Assembly: GCA_003993805.1 (NCBI GenBank)
Contig: RSEF01000001.1
Span: 183,524,923-183,588,922 of the forward strand
Source: Himantopus leucocephalus
Lineage: Eukaryota > Chordata > Aves > Charadriiformes > Recurvirostridae
Direction of reading: 5' to 3'
Length of the DNA: 64,000 nucleotides
Positions 37,792-50,687 of this stretch are shown in pieces (the first letter of the stretch is position 1; every line of letters starts with the position of its first letter). A program made the translations under genes and the position numbers. The notes beneath the pieces were generated by a model. That model had not been told where the DNA came from. It ran no database searches and saw only the letters and a program-made list of their open reading frames with translations.

Positions 37792-40700
37792 AAGGGCAGA
37801 ACAAACAACTTGCATGCAATTTGCACAATAAAGACTTGCTCTACTAAACTGAATAAATAAAGCAATCAGTTTTAAGAAAGAAAACTTCCTTACCATTTAG
37901 ACAGATAATTTTCAGCCCTAGAGAATTAATTTGTCCCGAACTGTATTGCACGCCTGTCATCAGCCACCACTATTCAGTAAAGTGAGAGAAGTTTCCCCAA
38001 GTTTAAAATACACATACAACTGTATTCTTCTGAAAATGTGTCAGGTATTTCTAAGTTTACAGTTTATATAATGTGACCATTTTTTCATTTCACATAGCTA
38101 ATTTCCATTCATTCTTAAAGCGTAGCTACAATGTCAAATTTTATCAGAAATGTATGTATATATGCAACTATACATTAAATGTACACACTGACACAAAAAG
38201 TATTTCTTTATGCATTCATGTGTATTCTGAGCATCAGAAGAAGTAACGGATGTTTCAGTGTCAAATGACACAATGGGGAGGACACACGGTGCATTATACT
38301 GTGGCTGATACATACCCTGTTCAGACTTCCAGATCACTCCTTCATATAACCCTCTGTGTATGAATGACAGCATAGAGCTGATGGTCTGCTGGCAGAAGAA
38401 TTCATTCTAATACGATTTAAGAGAAGTGAGGCTATTTCATAGGAATCGGACTCTCTAAGGAGCTATGATTCACTTAGATTGCTGTGTACCATGTACACTG
38501 TACTGGAAGTAATGAGGAAAGAAGAGAAATACTGTGGTCGTGACACTCCATGTACTAAATGTGACCTATATGTCCTTTAGTTTAAAGTTCAGATTTCAGG
38601 TGAACTGTGAATGTCAGATTACTATGTGAATTTATGATCATCACTCCTTTTGCTCTAGGGATCCTACTTCCCCCGAGGACCTCATAAAAATATTTGCCCT
38701 GTCTCAACCTTTCATTTTGTTCAGCAAAGATCCATTGAAAAGGTATCTGTATCACAGCTGCAGTCCAATGTCAGCCAAAAAAAAAACCCGTACAAAAAGT
38801 TCTGCTGAGCTGCAACTCACTGCACTGAGCTGAACAAAAGCTTCCTTCCTGAAGAACTGCAAAGGCTCTACTTCTGACAAAAGCTCGCTTTCTTTCCCAG
38901 CTCTTTAGGATTCAGCATCATGACTTCAGGGATAGCTGTAGACATGCAGAGGTTATGTGGAGATTTCTGAGATCTGAGATTCAGTTCCTGTGATATTTCA
39001 TAAATCACTGCACTACCTTTCTATGAAAGCTTTATTTTCAAGTAGAGAAGTGAGCCTGCTGAGATAAACCTTTCTGGAGACAGTCATCTTTAGAACTGGC
39101 ATGTTGCTCTGGAGTTGTGTTCCTTAAGTGCACTAGCACTTTCCTTAGAGATTCATAAATTAATTTCAGGTATTATACAGATGCAATTTTAAACATGGGT
39201 TTAACAATGACTATCATTTGATCCGGCTCTGCAAACACTGTGGGTCCATTCCTGACAAATGCTGGTGCTGAATTTCTATCCAAAATCTAAGCAAGGTTGA
39301 AATGTCATGCAAGCTCCTTCCTTGATCTCTTCACAGTAAACATAGTGGGAAGAATCTCCTATGATTTTCAAGACCAATAAGTGCTACTGTTAAGAAGGAA
39401 TTTTTTTTTTGCTTCAGTCTGAACACTGGGGATATCCCTCACTGTAATGTTGATTCATGCAAAAGAATAAACGCAGCAGATCTACTTGTTCTTTTTTCAG
39501 CAGCTTAAGTATTGGAAAGCAAAATAATTTGAAAAGCTTGTTCATTTTAAACTTGTGTCACGGGGCTAAACTATACCAGCTGCAATTTTAATCACAGAAT
39601 ATACTCACATTTGTTTGACTTTATGAGGTACATGAAGTATAGGGCCTATTTGAAAGAAAAAAGGTCATAAAAATGGGTTATAAGAAACTGAATGTTGTCC
39701 AAATGCAGCAAGCTGGCTCAGGTTTTCATGGAATTATTTGAAGGAAACAATATTGAGTGCTCATACTAGAAAAAAAATATGCAAGGCACAAAGAGTATTC
39801 TAGTTTAAAGATTAATGTGGTGCAAATAAAAGATTATTGTTTAAGTTAAGCAAATCTGTCAGCCGCATCTCATAAACAGCCTCACATTTACTCTATCTAA
39901 CATGTAATTTTCATTCCCATCGTAACAATGGCAAAGTTAAAAAATGCAGTTCAAAATTTACAGCACAAAAGACAGTGCAGTTATTCTTCAAACCCATTAG
40001 CATGGAATCAGACTTAAAACAGCTCACATTTAACATGTATTTTTCCCCACTGAGTTTATAACATTAGGTCAATTTGTTTTAAGTGCATATGATCTGTTGA
40101 AGTGTCCTACAAGTACTTCCACCACATTAAAAAAATGCCAAGGAAAGCATTTATGTATGTAACTGAAGTCTCTCATATTTGACTTCTTTTTTTTTTTTTG
40201 TATCTGAACAACAACCAGGAGAAAGCATTATCCATTCCTTATCTTGTGAGAAGGCCAGCGAAGTGCGATTACAGCTGGTGGATCGCGAGTAACAACCGTG
40301 ACACTGAACCTTTGGGGGAAGGATGCGCATGCAGATTTAGCTCAAGTGCTGAGATCAAGGGTAAGGCAGCCTTCCCAAACAGCATTACGCTGCCCATAAC
40401 TCATATGGCCCCTGGGTGGCTAAAGGTGCATCCAAGCTACGTAGCTCTAACTGCTGTAGCAGGACAAAGGAAGTTTTGCTTTCCAGCGAAGTAAGGACAG
40501 CTTCTGTTAGTTCCAAGTGACAGCCTAGCTTTCAATAAACAGTATGATATTTTCCTAGATGTTTAAAGTATTTAAATTATTAGTCACTGGGCTTTGTGCT
40601 CAGAACACTGATAAAATACCAGACGCGTGAAATAATTTGTCATACTCACATAAAAGGTTGGGCATTATATTTACCATTCCATTATAGAGTTTTCAGCTTG

Positions 40701-40800
40701 AAAATTACAGGACTTCTGTAAGTACAGTCATACTATTTTGAAGAAGGAAATGTTGTTTAAAATATTCTAGGCAAGTTATTTCTATGAGGTAAAAGAGATA

Positions 40801-40820
40801 AAACAAACAAACAAGCAAAC
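40801..40820 (+). repeat. (AAAC)n tract
   Basis: Five AAAC units, one changed to AAGC. A short tetranucleotide repeat. Confidence 0.75.
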
Positions 40821-42479
40821 CCTTTAAACTATACCAAACATGAAACAAAACAAAGTGTTAGAATTAAACTGTCATTGGATGACTGCTTCTAAAGTTCACC
40901 GTCTTCATTAAATTCCCCATGAAGGGATCCAAAGGCAGAACTTACCCAAGTATACATAACTGACAACACAGAACTTTAATTTTAAGATTTATGTTTGCTT
41001 TTTACAAAAAAGCATAATCTAACCGTGTCATATCTAATGTGTATGCAGTAAAGATTGACAAAAACACATACAATGGTTTTCTCCATCTCCAAATTATTGA
41101 GTTAGCTAAAATGTAATGTGTGTGGGAAAGTTATAAAGAATTTATGGAAGGGCAATGTCTAATTAGTACCTGAAGTTGTACTGGGCTGCTGATTCTTATT
41201 AATAACACTTCCTAAGTGTGTTCAAAGGCATTTAAGCAAAATGAAAGCCTTCAGAAATGCATTGAAGCATTTAATGTCTAGATACTGTAGTGATAAGCCT
41301 GCTATAAAAGCCTGAAATAGGTTAGACAAATTAGACTGGCAGATAAAACAGAGAGAAAGAAACCATAGGCAAATAAAATACACAGTCAGGTATGAAAGAC
41401 AAATACGCTTGAAAAGAAATAAATACAGAGACACAAAAAAGTGATTTGATTTGATTTCTATGATTCTATCATTTGAGGAAAAGTTTGTGCATGGTTATAA
41501 GAACACTGTCGTAGCATAGCTTTAAATATCATGCATGCTATAAAGAAAAATTTATCCATATAACATAGCTGCTCTAGATTACAAACACCTTTTTTAAAGA
41601 AAACTTTAATTATTTTTTTTTTTTAAAGCAATTAACATTCCCTGGGGGAATGTGTTCTGACATACATGTGCTATATTGAACTAGCTCTTTCTCTGATCAA
41701 ACATATCAAATCCAAGTAATCTGATCCTGCAAGGAATACTAGTATGCTACAGCATTAGTATGCTTAGTCAGTGGAGCAAAATAAGGAATTGTAGGTCATC
41801 TTGTGCTATTAAAAACGCCAAATGGCTTGTGACGCCCTATTCCCTGTTTCTTTACAATTATTTACAGAGCTCAGATGTAATATCTAAGTTGCAGACAATT
41901 AGGGTTAGGTGACATGAAGCCCACCCTGAACATGGTTCTTGTCTTTCAGATGATACAATCTCTGAGTAGAATTTTGCATGCTTACATAAATTATCATATT
42001 AGAGAAAAAAATACAAATATACATGTTTGGTAATCCAAAGAAGCAAAAAGCCGAACTGCAGCTGAAGCATCCATGAGATCACATGCAGGGTTTTCCCTCT
42101 TCCTTGCACACCCATGGCAGTAATTAGGGTGTTGCAGGGGACCAAAGAGATTGCTGTTTATTTACGCTGCTGGGTGTCCAGGAGGGATGATAAGAGCCCA
42201 CTGAAGCTGCTGAGTGACTAAGGAGAAGTGAATTATACCTTTCTGAAGACTGACAGAGCGTGTGCCACCCAGCCTCCTGGGATGTGTCTTCAAAGGTGTG
42301 CCACTCCCAAGAAACCAAAGTGTGAGGTCCGAAGGCTGCTGGCTAGCAATTGCTGCAAAATCTGCGGCAACCATCGGAGATGAAGGATGAAGGAAGAGGG
42401 AAGGGCTTGGGGACAATGTTTGGTGGGTTTTTTTGGCATTTTCAGAGCAGCCTGAGCACCGATGGAGAAAAAACTCTGA

Positions 42480-43035
42480 GGTGGCACTGCTGAAGGGGGG
42501 AGTGACTGCAACCGAGCAGCAGTGAGCCACCACTGCCCACGCTGAGCAGAAAGCTCATCAGCTGCATCAGCTGCCCGCTGGGCCACAGACCTGGCCTGTT
42601 TTAACACTTAACCAGATTCCCCAGGGCCAGCCGCCTGATCAGCTCAGCTTCAGCTAAAGAAAATTCAGCAGAGCTAGAGGGAGGTGCAGAATCCCGCGCT
42701 CTGTGAGGCATCAAGACAGCGAGGCGGAGGTTAAGAAAGTTCCCCGTTAGATGACAAGCAGTCCTCCCTTTTAACATTTTTATATGCCTCTTAATAGCAG
42801 TTCCTCCTGCATAAACTTCAAGCAGGCTGGGTCTGCGCGAACACCCTCCCCTCCCCTCTGCTGTGCGGGGCCTCTCGCTTATTCCCCGCCGGCAGCTGTG
42901 GCTCGGGAGGCAAACAGTGGTCATGCTGTTCTGTGCACAATGACAGACAAATAAAAGAACAAACAAGCTTGGGAGATTTAAAATCTAGAGCTGAGGGACT
43001 TCGCTGAGTTCCAGTGCGCCTCTGTGATCCTCCCA
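42480..43035. promoter_or_regulatory. GC-elevated, CpG-bearing segment
   Basis: GC content rises to about half and roughly 20 CpG are scattered over 550 bases, densest at 42834-42916 (seven CpG, CCCTCCCCTCCCCTCTGC-type pyrimidine stretch, CCCCGCCGGC). Minus-strand frames of 75-123 codons overlap here in all three frames, which reflects few stop codons in GC-rich DNA and not a particular gene. A distal regulatory element or an unrecognised noncoding exon are both possible. Confidence 0.3.
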
Positions 43036-43116
43036 CTAAATGCAAGAGCTGTTTTCTTCAATAAATGAAGCCCATAATAAACATCTCTCCTCATGTCTCT
43101 CCAGAGCCCTTAGGGA

Positions 43117-43134
43117 GCTCTGCAACGGCAGAGC
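43117..43134. repeat. GC-rich 7-bp hairpin with 4-nt loop
   Basis: GCTCTGC, AACG, GCAGAGC: an exact inverted repeat with a tetraloop at the right edge of the GC-rich segment. It has no T-tract and no bacterial-terminator meaning here. Confidence 0.5.
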
Positions 43135-46100
43135 GTAGAAATTTGCAGAAAGGTGTCCTCTGATGGATTTGACTTACACGGCATCAGTTGTTATAAACTG
43201 CCAAGAAATGGGAAATGGGATGTCTCATGGCACCAATGGACTCTAGCCGTTAAAAATCATTGTATCAAATGCATATTTGAGCTTTATTTCAAAGTAGTGT
43301 TTGATTCCATCAAACTATTTTTGAAGCATAAAGTTTTATTTATAAGGACTTTTTGCCTTTCATACCTCCCTTGTACACTCAATTCAAAGTTTCTCTCCTT
43401 AAGGGCATGAAAAAAACTTGTGCGTTAATTAGCAAATTTAGATTTCAAAAAGTATTTTCATGCACAATAATGAAATTGGAATATATTAAGTTGAAAATAT
43501 ATGAAGATGTTTCTAAACTTGAAAAAGGCAAGGCCAGGTCATAACTGGACAGTCAGAATAAAGTACAATGGAGGACAGGTTCGAGGTGTCCGGTCTCAGC
43601 AGGGTGTTACCTTGGCACATATTGCACATGCAGAACCTTACAAACTCTTATAAATGTACCTACAAGAACTAAGAAGTAAGTGCTTTATGATCTGTAATCA
43701 GTCCAATATTCAAAGCCTGCTGAAATTAGAGAGGTTCTTCTTTTCAGTAGGCTTAAGGTCAGGTCTTTTACATTCAGTATTCAAAAGTAAACTCAGGAAA
43801 GTCACCGTTTGACCAACTCTTGCCTTTCTTCTTCATAAGGATCTCTCTGCCCAGCCATTCTAAAAATCATGCAATGCTCCTTTAACAGTAAATACCAAAT
43901 TTTTACTACTATCAGAATTACACTTCATTTAAAAGGGACCTGAATATCTGTTGTATCTTATGCACCATCAGCAAAATTACTTATCTAAATCTGAACAGCA
44001 GAATTTTTGTTAGTAAGCTAAATGTAAAAGTCAGAAACACAGATTTGCAGATATTGTATTCACAGAACTGGCAATTAGAAAAGCCACCTTCGACTTCCTA
44101 TCTACACTGACAGTAAAGTCATTGAGAGCAAGTACAGAACTTTACAAGCTTTTCAGACTAATTTTTTCTGATTATATTTCCAGCAACCTTATCTCTCTAA
44201 AATATTTGCATGCAACTTGGAGTGATGGAAATGAAAGCTGATATCAAGAAGGATGTAAAATATCACCAACACAGTCATTCTAATGCTTATTTACAAAGAT
44301 ATGTTAGCTATTTGTACACTTCTCAGCTCGATGCTCCACAAAGTTAGTGATTCCAGTGGAGTTAGTTATAACTATCTGATTGCACTGTGTAATTTGGATT
44401 GGACATGGATCCAACAAACTCTGGGAAGATTCTGAATGCCATTTGGATGATCTAGATAGATGTACTACACGAGTATGCCAGCTCCCACAGCAATCATTCA
44501 TGAAATCTCTATTATTATTAATGGAAACATGATAGTTGTTGCTTTATTTTGAAAATAAATTAAAAAAAACCCCACACAACCAAAAAAGAGTTTCTAAAAT
44601 CTTCACTATTTATATGGCAGAGATAGTGCCTGCACAACAAGAACTGCAATGTCATTGAGACGAGCTTGAACCTTATGGAAGTCACACAAAACTATATAAC
44701 AAATTTCTGAAACAAAAAGGTAGGTAAATTACTTACCTGAACAGGGAAAATGTAAGCCACACCAAATATATCATCTTACTTAAATTATAAGATACATGCA
44801 CACACACCCACACAGATTTTAAAAGCTTGTTCTATACGAGGTTATTACATATATAAGGATATATAATATAAAAATAAGTCACTTTGCCAGTAATGCCATA
44901 ACTGTAAAACCTTGTAAATAGATGGACTATTACAAGAATATAAAGGATAAAAAGAATTTCCAAAGAACTCCCGAAGTGGAAATAGATATAAAGACTAAGA
45001 TGAGGGGATACACCACAAAACAACTTCTGAAGAGTTCTTATTCTGTTTATTAAAAATTAAAGGAAGAATTAAACTATACCAAACATTAAATAAAAGAAAT
45101 CCTGTGCTGTATAGTTCATGCACAGCAATGCTAGTGACTTATAAAAGACCTGAAAGTATCTTTGGCAGAATTTTATCCTGAGGATCCTGTAACAACTCAT
45201 TGTATATCCTGTGTTTATATATTGTGAAAGGACAAGATAAGCCAAATTTACCTTCATACAGGTTTATTAACTTCAGTAGATTTTTCAGTGATTGAAGAAG
45301 TGGGCCTTCTATCTTGCATTATTATTTATTGTACTATGGTTTTATCCTTCATATCACTTTAGCACTGGCAGTATGGATAATGTTGTAGACAAGCAAGAAC
45401 TGTATCTTCACAGAGAATGCTATGACTGTCCACTAACCGGTAACTTCGAAATGCTGGTAGATTTTTAGTTTGCATACATGTTTATACTTGTGTCAGACCT
45501 TTGGGCAGTACAATATGTCAGAGGAGAACTGGTCTGTCTAGTGTTAGTAACTGCCTGCACTAATAAAGGATCACTTTGGATTCTATCCTTCCCTGTGCCC
45601 TGGGAGGATAAGGGAGGCGATGAGAAACAAGTTCCTGGTTCCTTCTTCTCAACTGCAGCCCCCACCCAGTGCTTACCAGGCAGCTCGAATTTGTGTCACT
45701 GACAGAGGGCTTTTCATGAGCCCAGGTTGAATGGATGCCTCTACTGTTCGTTGTTCCCACTCCTGCATCAAGTATACTCCTAAGGAGACCAGTGTCCCAT
45801 CTTGAGTGGGAGGGAATTGCTTGAGATTCTTTGGCTCTCTGTGAATAGCATACCAGTTATCACATCTGTTAATCTTTAGAGGCACCCTATGTATATTTTT
45901 TATTACTATCAGACATAAATATTATGAAAAATTGATAAATGATATTAAATTAGAGCGGGTGACGCTAGATTTTATTTCTGTTGGCATGACCATCGCTTTT
46001 TTGTTTTGTTTTGTTTTCATTATGCCTTCCACTCAAAAATATCAATAAACTTCTGTGTTTCAAGCCCAATCTTCTATGATCTCCACTTCAATTATAGCAC

Positions 46101-47007
46101 TTTTGACATTCACATGACACAATACAGACTGAGGACAGCTTTTAGTTTAAAATCTCTGCCAGCTGCGTCTTCCTACAGTTTTGTTTACCACCTGACATAC
46201 TCAAAATGCTGTCTCTGGTTTCCTGAGTTACTTCTCAACTGGGGACTTGATCTTGAAACACACATATACACAACTTTCTTTAATTTGCTAAAACTGATTG
46301 TCTGTAGAATCGGCATCAGTGCTATAAGATGTTCTGCAAATGCAGAGAGCAAGGCACATGGGATCTAGCTGGGACAGTACACTCTTGCAGATATTGTCTG
46401 TAATCAAAATACTAAATCAGACAATAACAATAATAGTTGATGGTGTATTTCATCTCTTTTACTGATAAATTGATAATTAAAATGAATACTCTTCTGACAT
46501 TTTAGCATATATTCTCCTGAAAATTTGAAATGATGGATAATTTTTCTCTTGATGTTTTTTTGTAAAGCTTCTTCACTCATTGCATCTCTTTCTACAATCT
46601 TTATCATCCCTCTTTTCATATAATACTCAAAAATGTCATCTCAGGATAACCTTTTGTTTGACCTTTCAGCAGATAAATATCCTCTAAAGAAATCAAACTT
46701 ATATTTTCCAATTTCCCACTTTCAAATCATCAAGAGAAGGAAATAAACAAAGAAATACTGTTCTGGTTCTTGTTCTTGAGCTCAAAACACCAAATTACCA
46801 TTTGACCTATTTTAATAATTTAAAACTATTTTTCTTTTCTTTTAATCTCAAAAATGTCAATTTAACACTGTCAGTTATAATTATATCAAATGACATATCC
46901 TACTTCCTTTGATGAAAATGATTAGTTTAGAAATGTAGACCCGTTGTTATGCATTTATTAATTATATCTTTTAAAAAAATGAATAAACAAAGGAACAGAT
47001 CTAGTAC

Positions 47008-47160
47008 TTCACCATCCCTGGGAGTGTTCAAGGCCAGGCTGGATGGGCCTTTGAGCAACCTGGTCTAGTGGAAGGTGTCTCTGCCCATGGCAGGGGGGTT
47101 GGAACTAGGTGATCTTTAAGGTCCCTTCCAACCCAAACCATTCTATAATTCTATTCTATG
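47008..47160 (+). mobile_element. CR1 LINE, 3' UTR end fragment
   Basis: About 150 bases of the CR1 3' end, sense on the plus strand: ACCATCCCTGGGAGTGTTCA, GGCCAGGCTGGATGGGCC, TCTAGTGGAAGGTGTCTCTG, then GGTCCCTTCCAACCC and a TTCTAT/ATTCTAT tail at 47141-47160. It is extremely 5'-truncated, which is normal for CR1, and keeps no coding sequence of use. The near-consensus wording suggests a moderately young neognath-bird CR1 subfamily. Confidence 0.96.
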
Positions 47161-47445
47161 AAGATAGCAAAGGTGAAAGTACATCGACGTATCAGTATTG
47201 TCACTGAGGAAACCTACAGAAGATTTGGATTGGGCCCACAAGGTTAGACCAAACAGGTCTGGTCCTGCTTCATGCCTTATTTTAATAGCTGAAAATCATG
47301 GAATAATGCTACTTAAAGTACTACCTTTACACCAGTGAAAATGGTGAAATTCAGGCCAGGTGCCATGCACCAACTGACCAGTGTTAGCTGGTGATTCATT
47401 GTATTAAATTTACTCTTCTAAAAACCTAGCTGGGAAAAAAAAAAA

Positions 47446-47472
47446 GGGAAGGGGGGGAGGGGGGAAGCAGGG
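47446..47472 (+). other. G-quadruplex motif
   Basis: Four G-runs (3, 7, 6, 3) with loops AA, A and AAGCA, directly after an eleven-A run. Confidence 0.65.
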
Positions 47473-50400
47473 AAGGTTGAAAGTAGCCAAATTGTGATTT
47501 AGAAATAGTCATAATTTACGCAAAATAAGAAAGTCATCTATGTATTTAAAAGATGGCTCACGGGAGGACAGAAAGGGAATCCTACACAAATGCTCATTGG
47601 TGTGTCTCTTCACATCTCCTCTATCCCAATTGACTTCAAAGCTATTTTTCATATGTAACACCTATGAACTGAAATTCTATAACTGCAATATTTGCCTTTA
47701 GGATTGATTCATGTAATTGGAAAGCCTTACAAATACTACTCTCTGATATTTCTAGCTGTATACAAATGAAACAAGTTTCTTCCAAAGCCCATTGAAACTC
47801 CTCTGAGTCTTCCCTTGACTTTGCTCTGGATTTGGCCGAATGTGAAGAAAACATACTAGATAACTACAGTTCCTTGGCAACATTAGATGGTTAAATAAAA
47901 TCAATAAATTTAAAAGTATAGATGTACGTTCTGTTGAATGCAGTTCAGAACATTCCTGCCAAAAAAATTATAACTTTGAACATAACTTCCCAGTGGGGAA
48001 GACTGGAAAAGAGAGACTTAAAACAAAAGGTATGGGATGGAAAAGATACACTGATTTTTACTTGCTGTTGACTTAATTCTTAAAATATTTTGGGTTGATT
48101 TCCAGAAAAATCTGTAGAGCAGGATACTTTCTGATAAATGCTATAGGATTGTAGTGACACCTCAAATAATTAAAAAATGAAAGGAGACTTCTGTATCATA
48201 CATGAAACTAAGACAAGGGAATAAAGATGGGATGTGAGTAGAACTTTTTGAAAGATCACAACCCAAATGTCACTCAGCAGAGAGATCGTGATGCTCTCAT
48301 GTCAAAACAATCTTCTGCTATCAAGATCTGTATCTTTGCTCAGCAGACATTAGCAGCAGTGAGGAAGAACAAAAAAACCCACTGTTTCAATGTTTAGCAA
48401 CCTCCTTCAGTCAATCAAGGAGCAAAGTGGACTTTATACATAACAGTATCCACACCTCTTCATCTGGCTAATCTGGGACTGGCCAAAAAAATGAGATATC
48501 CTGGAGAGTATCACTGAACTAAATTAATATAAATTAAATACATGCTCTGAGTGAGTTCAAGTATTTGCTTTCCCAGATGGACATAATTACATATGTGCAT
48601 ACAATGACAAAAAAATTTTAACAGTTTTATGCATTTGGAATATTTAATGACACCAGCTAGTTCTTGGCAAGAGCTTGCATTGCAATTGCCTCACTGAATA
48701 TTACTTTAAAAAAAATGCAAATATTTTGATCAAAAAATCTCCAATTTCAATGTCTGAAGTGCATGGCTGCACTATAGTTTGTGACAAACTATATGATGAC
48801 TCCAACCAAGGCTGTCCCCTTGACTTGACAAATAATGCAGAAAACTCACAATGTTTTCGTTTATCTATTTTGGTTTAACTGCATCTTGAAAGTCAGGATG
48901 TCAAATCAGGAAAACCTTACTCATAGTGACCCACGCATCAGATCAGTTCATCACTTCTTCCTTTCCACTTATAAATTGTAAAAAACTTCTGATAAAAAAC
49001 TTAAATTGATTTTCAGTTAATGCAGGTGCTAGCAGATACTATTTTCAGCAACAACTCCCTGTCCTAAACTCCTAGACTCTCAGACTGAAGTCAGGCCCAA
49101 GCTTTTTTAAAATGAGTACTGATAAACCTTCATCAAATTAGTGGAAACTTAGAAATGCTGGCCTTAACACTTTTGATCCTTAACTCCCTCAAACATAGAA
49201 AGATAAAAGGTTTAACATTCGGAAAACATTTTTAAATCCTGACAGGAAAGAAAGTATGGACAGTATCCAGAGCATCTTCTAGAAAAGTGCAGCCACAGCC
49301 CTATAACTACTGTATAACTACTGTAATTTCTAAGATAAAGGGTGATTCAGATGTCCCTCCCACACGGCAACACCAGGCTTCCTCTGCAATCAAGTAACTG
49401 TATAGTTAGACTGGAGAAGCCATTTAAGTGACTGCACTCCAATGATTTTAATGGGGCATAGACTCCTAAATACTTCTGTGGGCAGAGTCTGCCTAACTTT
49501 AGGTATCACTAACTCTTCCCATTGACTTCAGAGGCAACCCTGGGGAGTAGGATGTCTGAAAGCTTACTGCTGTTTCATATCTCAAGCAGGTATGTACAAG
49601 TAGATGCCCTGACTTTTGCTTCAGTTATTCTGATGAGATAAGAGAAAAAGAAAGTAGTCTGGCTCCAACCTTCATTATGATTTTATGCAAATTATTTTAA
49701 GTAAGGATTCTTACCCTCCAGTGCTTGAGGATTCTGAAGTTGAATTACGTTTTAAAGCTAGTTTAGCAAGCTTGCAAAGATTTTGCAAGCAAAATTCATA
49801 TTTGCTTGGAAATCCACACTGAAGGCAGCTGTATGTGTGTTTCAGTATCGTAAAAAACACCTTTAAATACCTTAGTGTTCTTTTTCCATCTACCTCCCCA
49901 TACTTGCCCTATAGAAACAGTAAATTGTCTCTCATTATGAAAAAAAATCACACCGGAGAGTTATTTATTCAGGTAAGATTTATTTTTTTTTACAATATCT
50001 GTAGGCTGATTGTCTGTTTAGTTGTTATGAAGTCTTATTGGAAAGTCTCTAAAAAGGACTGACTACCTACAGGACTGTCTTAAGAAAAATCTACAAAGAT
50101 TGTGGTGACGAATGGTAAGGAACAAAAAATCAGGGTAAATTAGCTTGCACAGGATTTCACAGACATTTCTACAGAACCCTTCTCTTTGTACTAATTTTAT
50201 AGAATTTCTTCATAAAGGTAGATCCTTGCAAATTGTCTCATCACTGTGCCTGAATGAGCTCTCAAATTACAAATATATACATACATACTAGAAAGCATTC
50301 TCCTGAGGGTGAAGTTCTGGCATCAGGCTTAGACAAGAAAGGAAACTATGGAAAACAGAAACCTCAGTCCTGAATCCTAAAAGGTTACTGTTCTCAGTAA

Positions 50401-50647
50401 AAAAGCTCAGCTATTTACAAGACGAGGCACAAAAAGATACCAAACAGCTTCCCCGTAGCCAAAATGAGTAATACATCTGGCTTTGATATTCATTCCCTTT
50501 CCAGCAAATGGCTGTACTAAGTTAGAATTTTCAAAATGTCTATCACTTTACATATATGGATTTAATTTCATTTAGAACAAGGCTCATTGTATAAATGCAT
50601 TGTAGCTTCAAAGACAGGCTTCTTCAAAATTATAGTATGAAAGCTTC

Positions 50648-50687
50648 CCATGGTTTCCATGGAAATGACCTTTCACTATTTCCATGG
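50648..50687. repeat. Three CCATGG sites including a 12-bp palindrome
   Basis: CCATGG occurs at 50648-50653, inside the perfect palindrome TTTCCATGGAAA at 50654-50665, and at 50682-50687. TTTCC/GGAAA arms resemble NFAT- or STAT-type half-sites. The regulatory meaning is speculative. Confidence 0.45.

Larger units (their letters stand above)
37792..47007. other. Mostly unique noncoding DNA
   Basis: Single-copy DNA with an (AAAC)n run (40801-40820), a GC-rich segment (42480-43035) and a GC hairpin (43117-43134). On the minus strand a 12-codon hydrophobic frame starting with ATG (44774 down to 44737) ends exactly at a consensus donor (CAG then GTAAGT), but no partner exon is recognised. Otherwise no gene was seen. 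Confidence 0.5.

Noticed and set aside
41440..41473. TTTGATTTGATTTCTATGATTCTATC, resembling a CR1 tail
   Set aside because: No CR1 body is attached on either side, so chance or a simple repeat is more likely.
49534..49589. Exon-like block with good acceptor and CAG/GTATGT donor
   Set aside because: No family match, two frames open, and the CATTGACTTCAG wording resembles phrases of old dispersed repeats that recur near 19338 and 47627.
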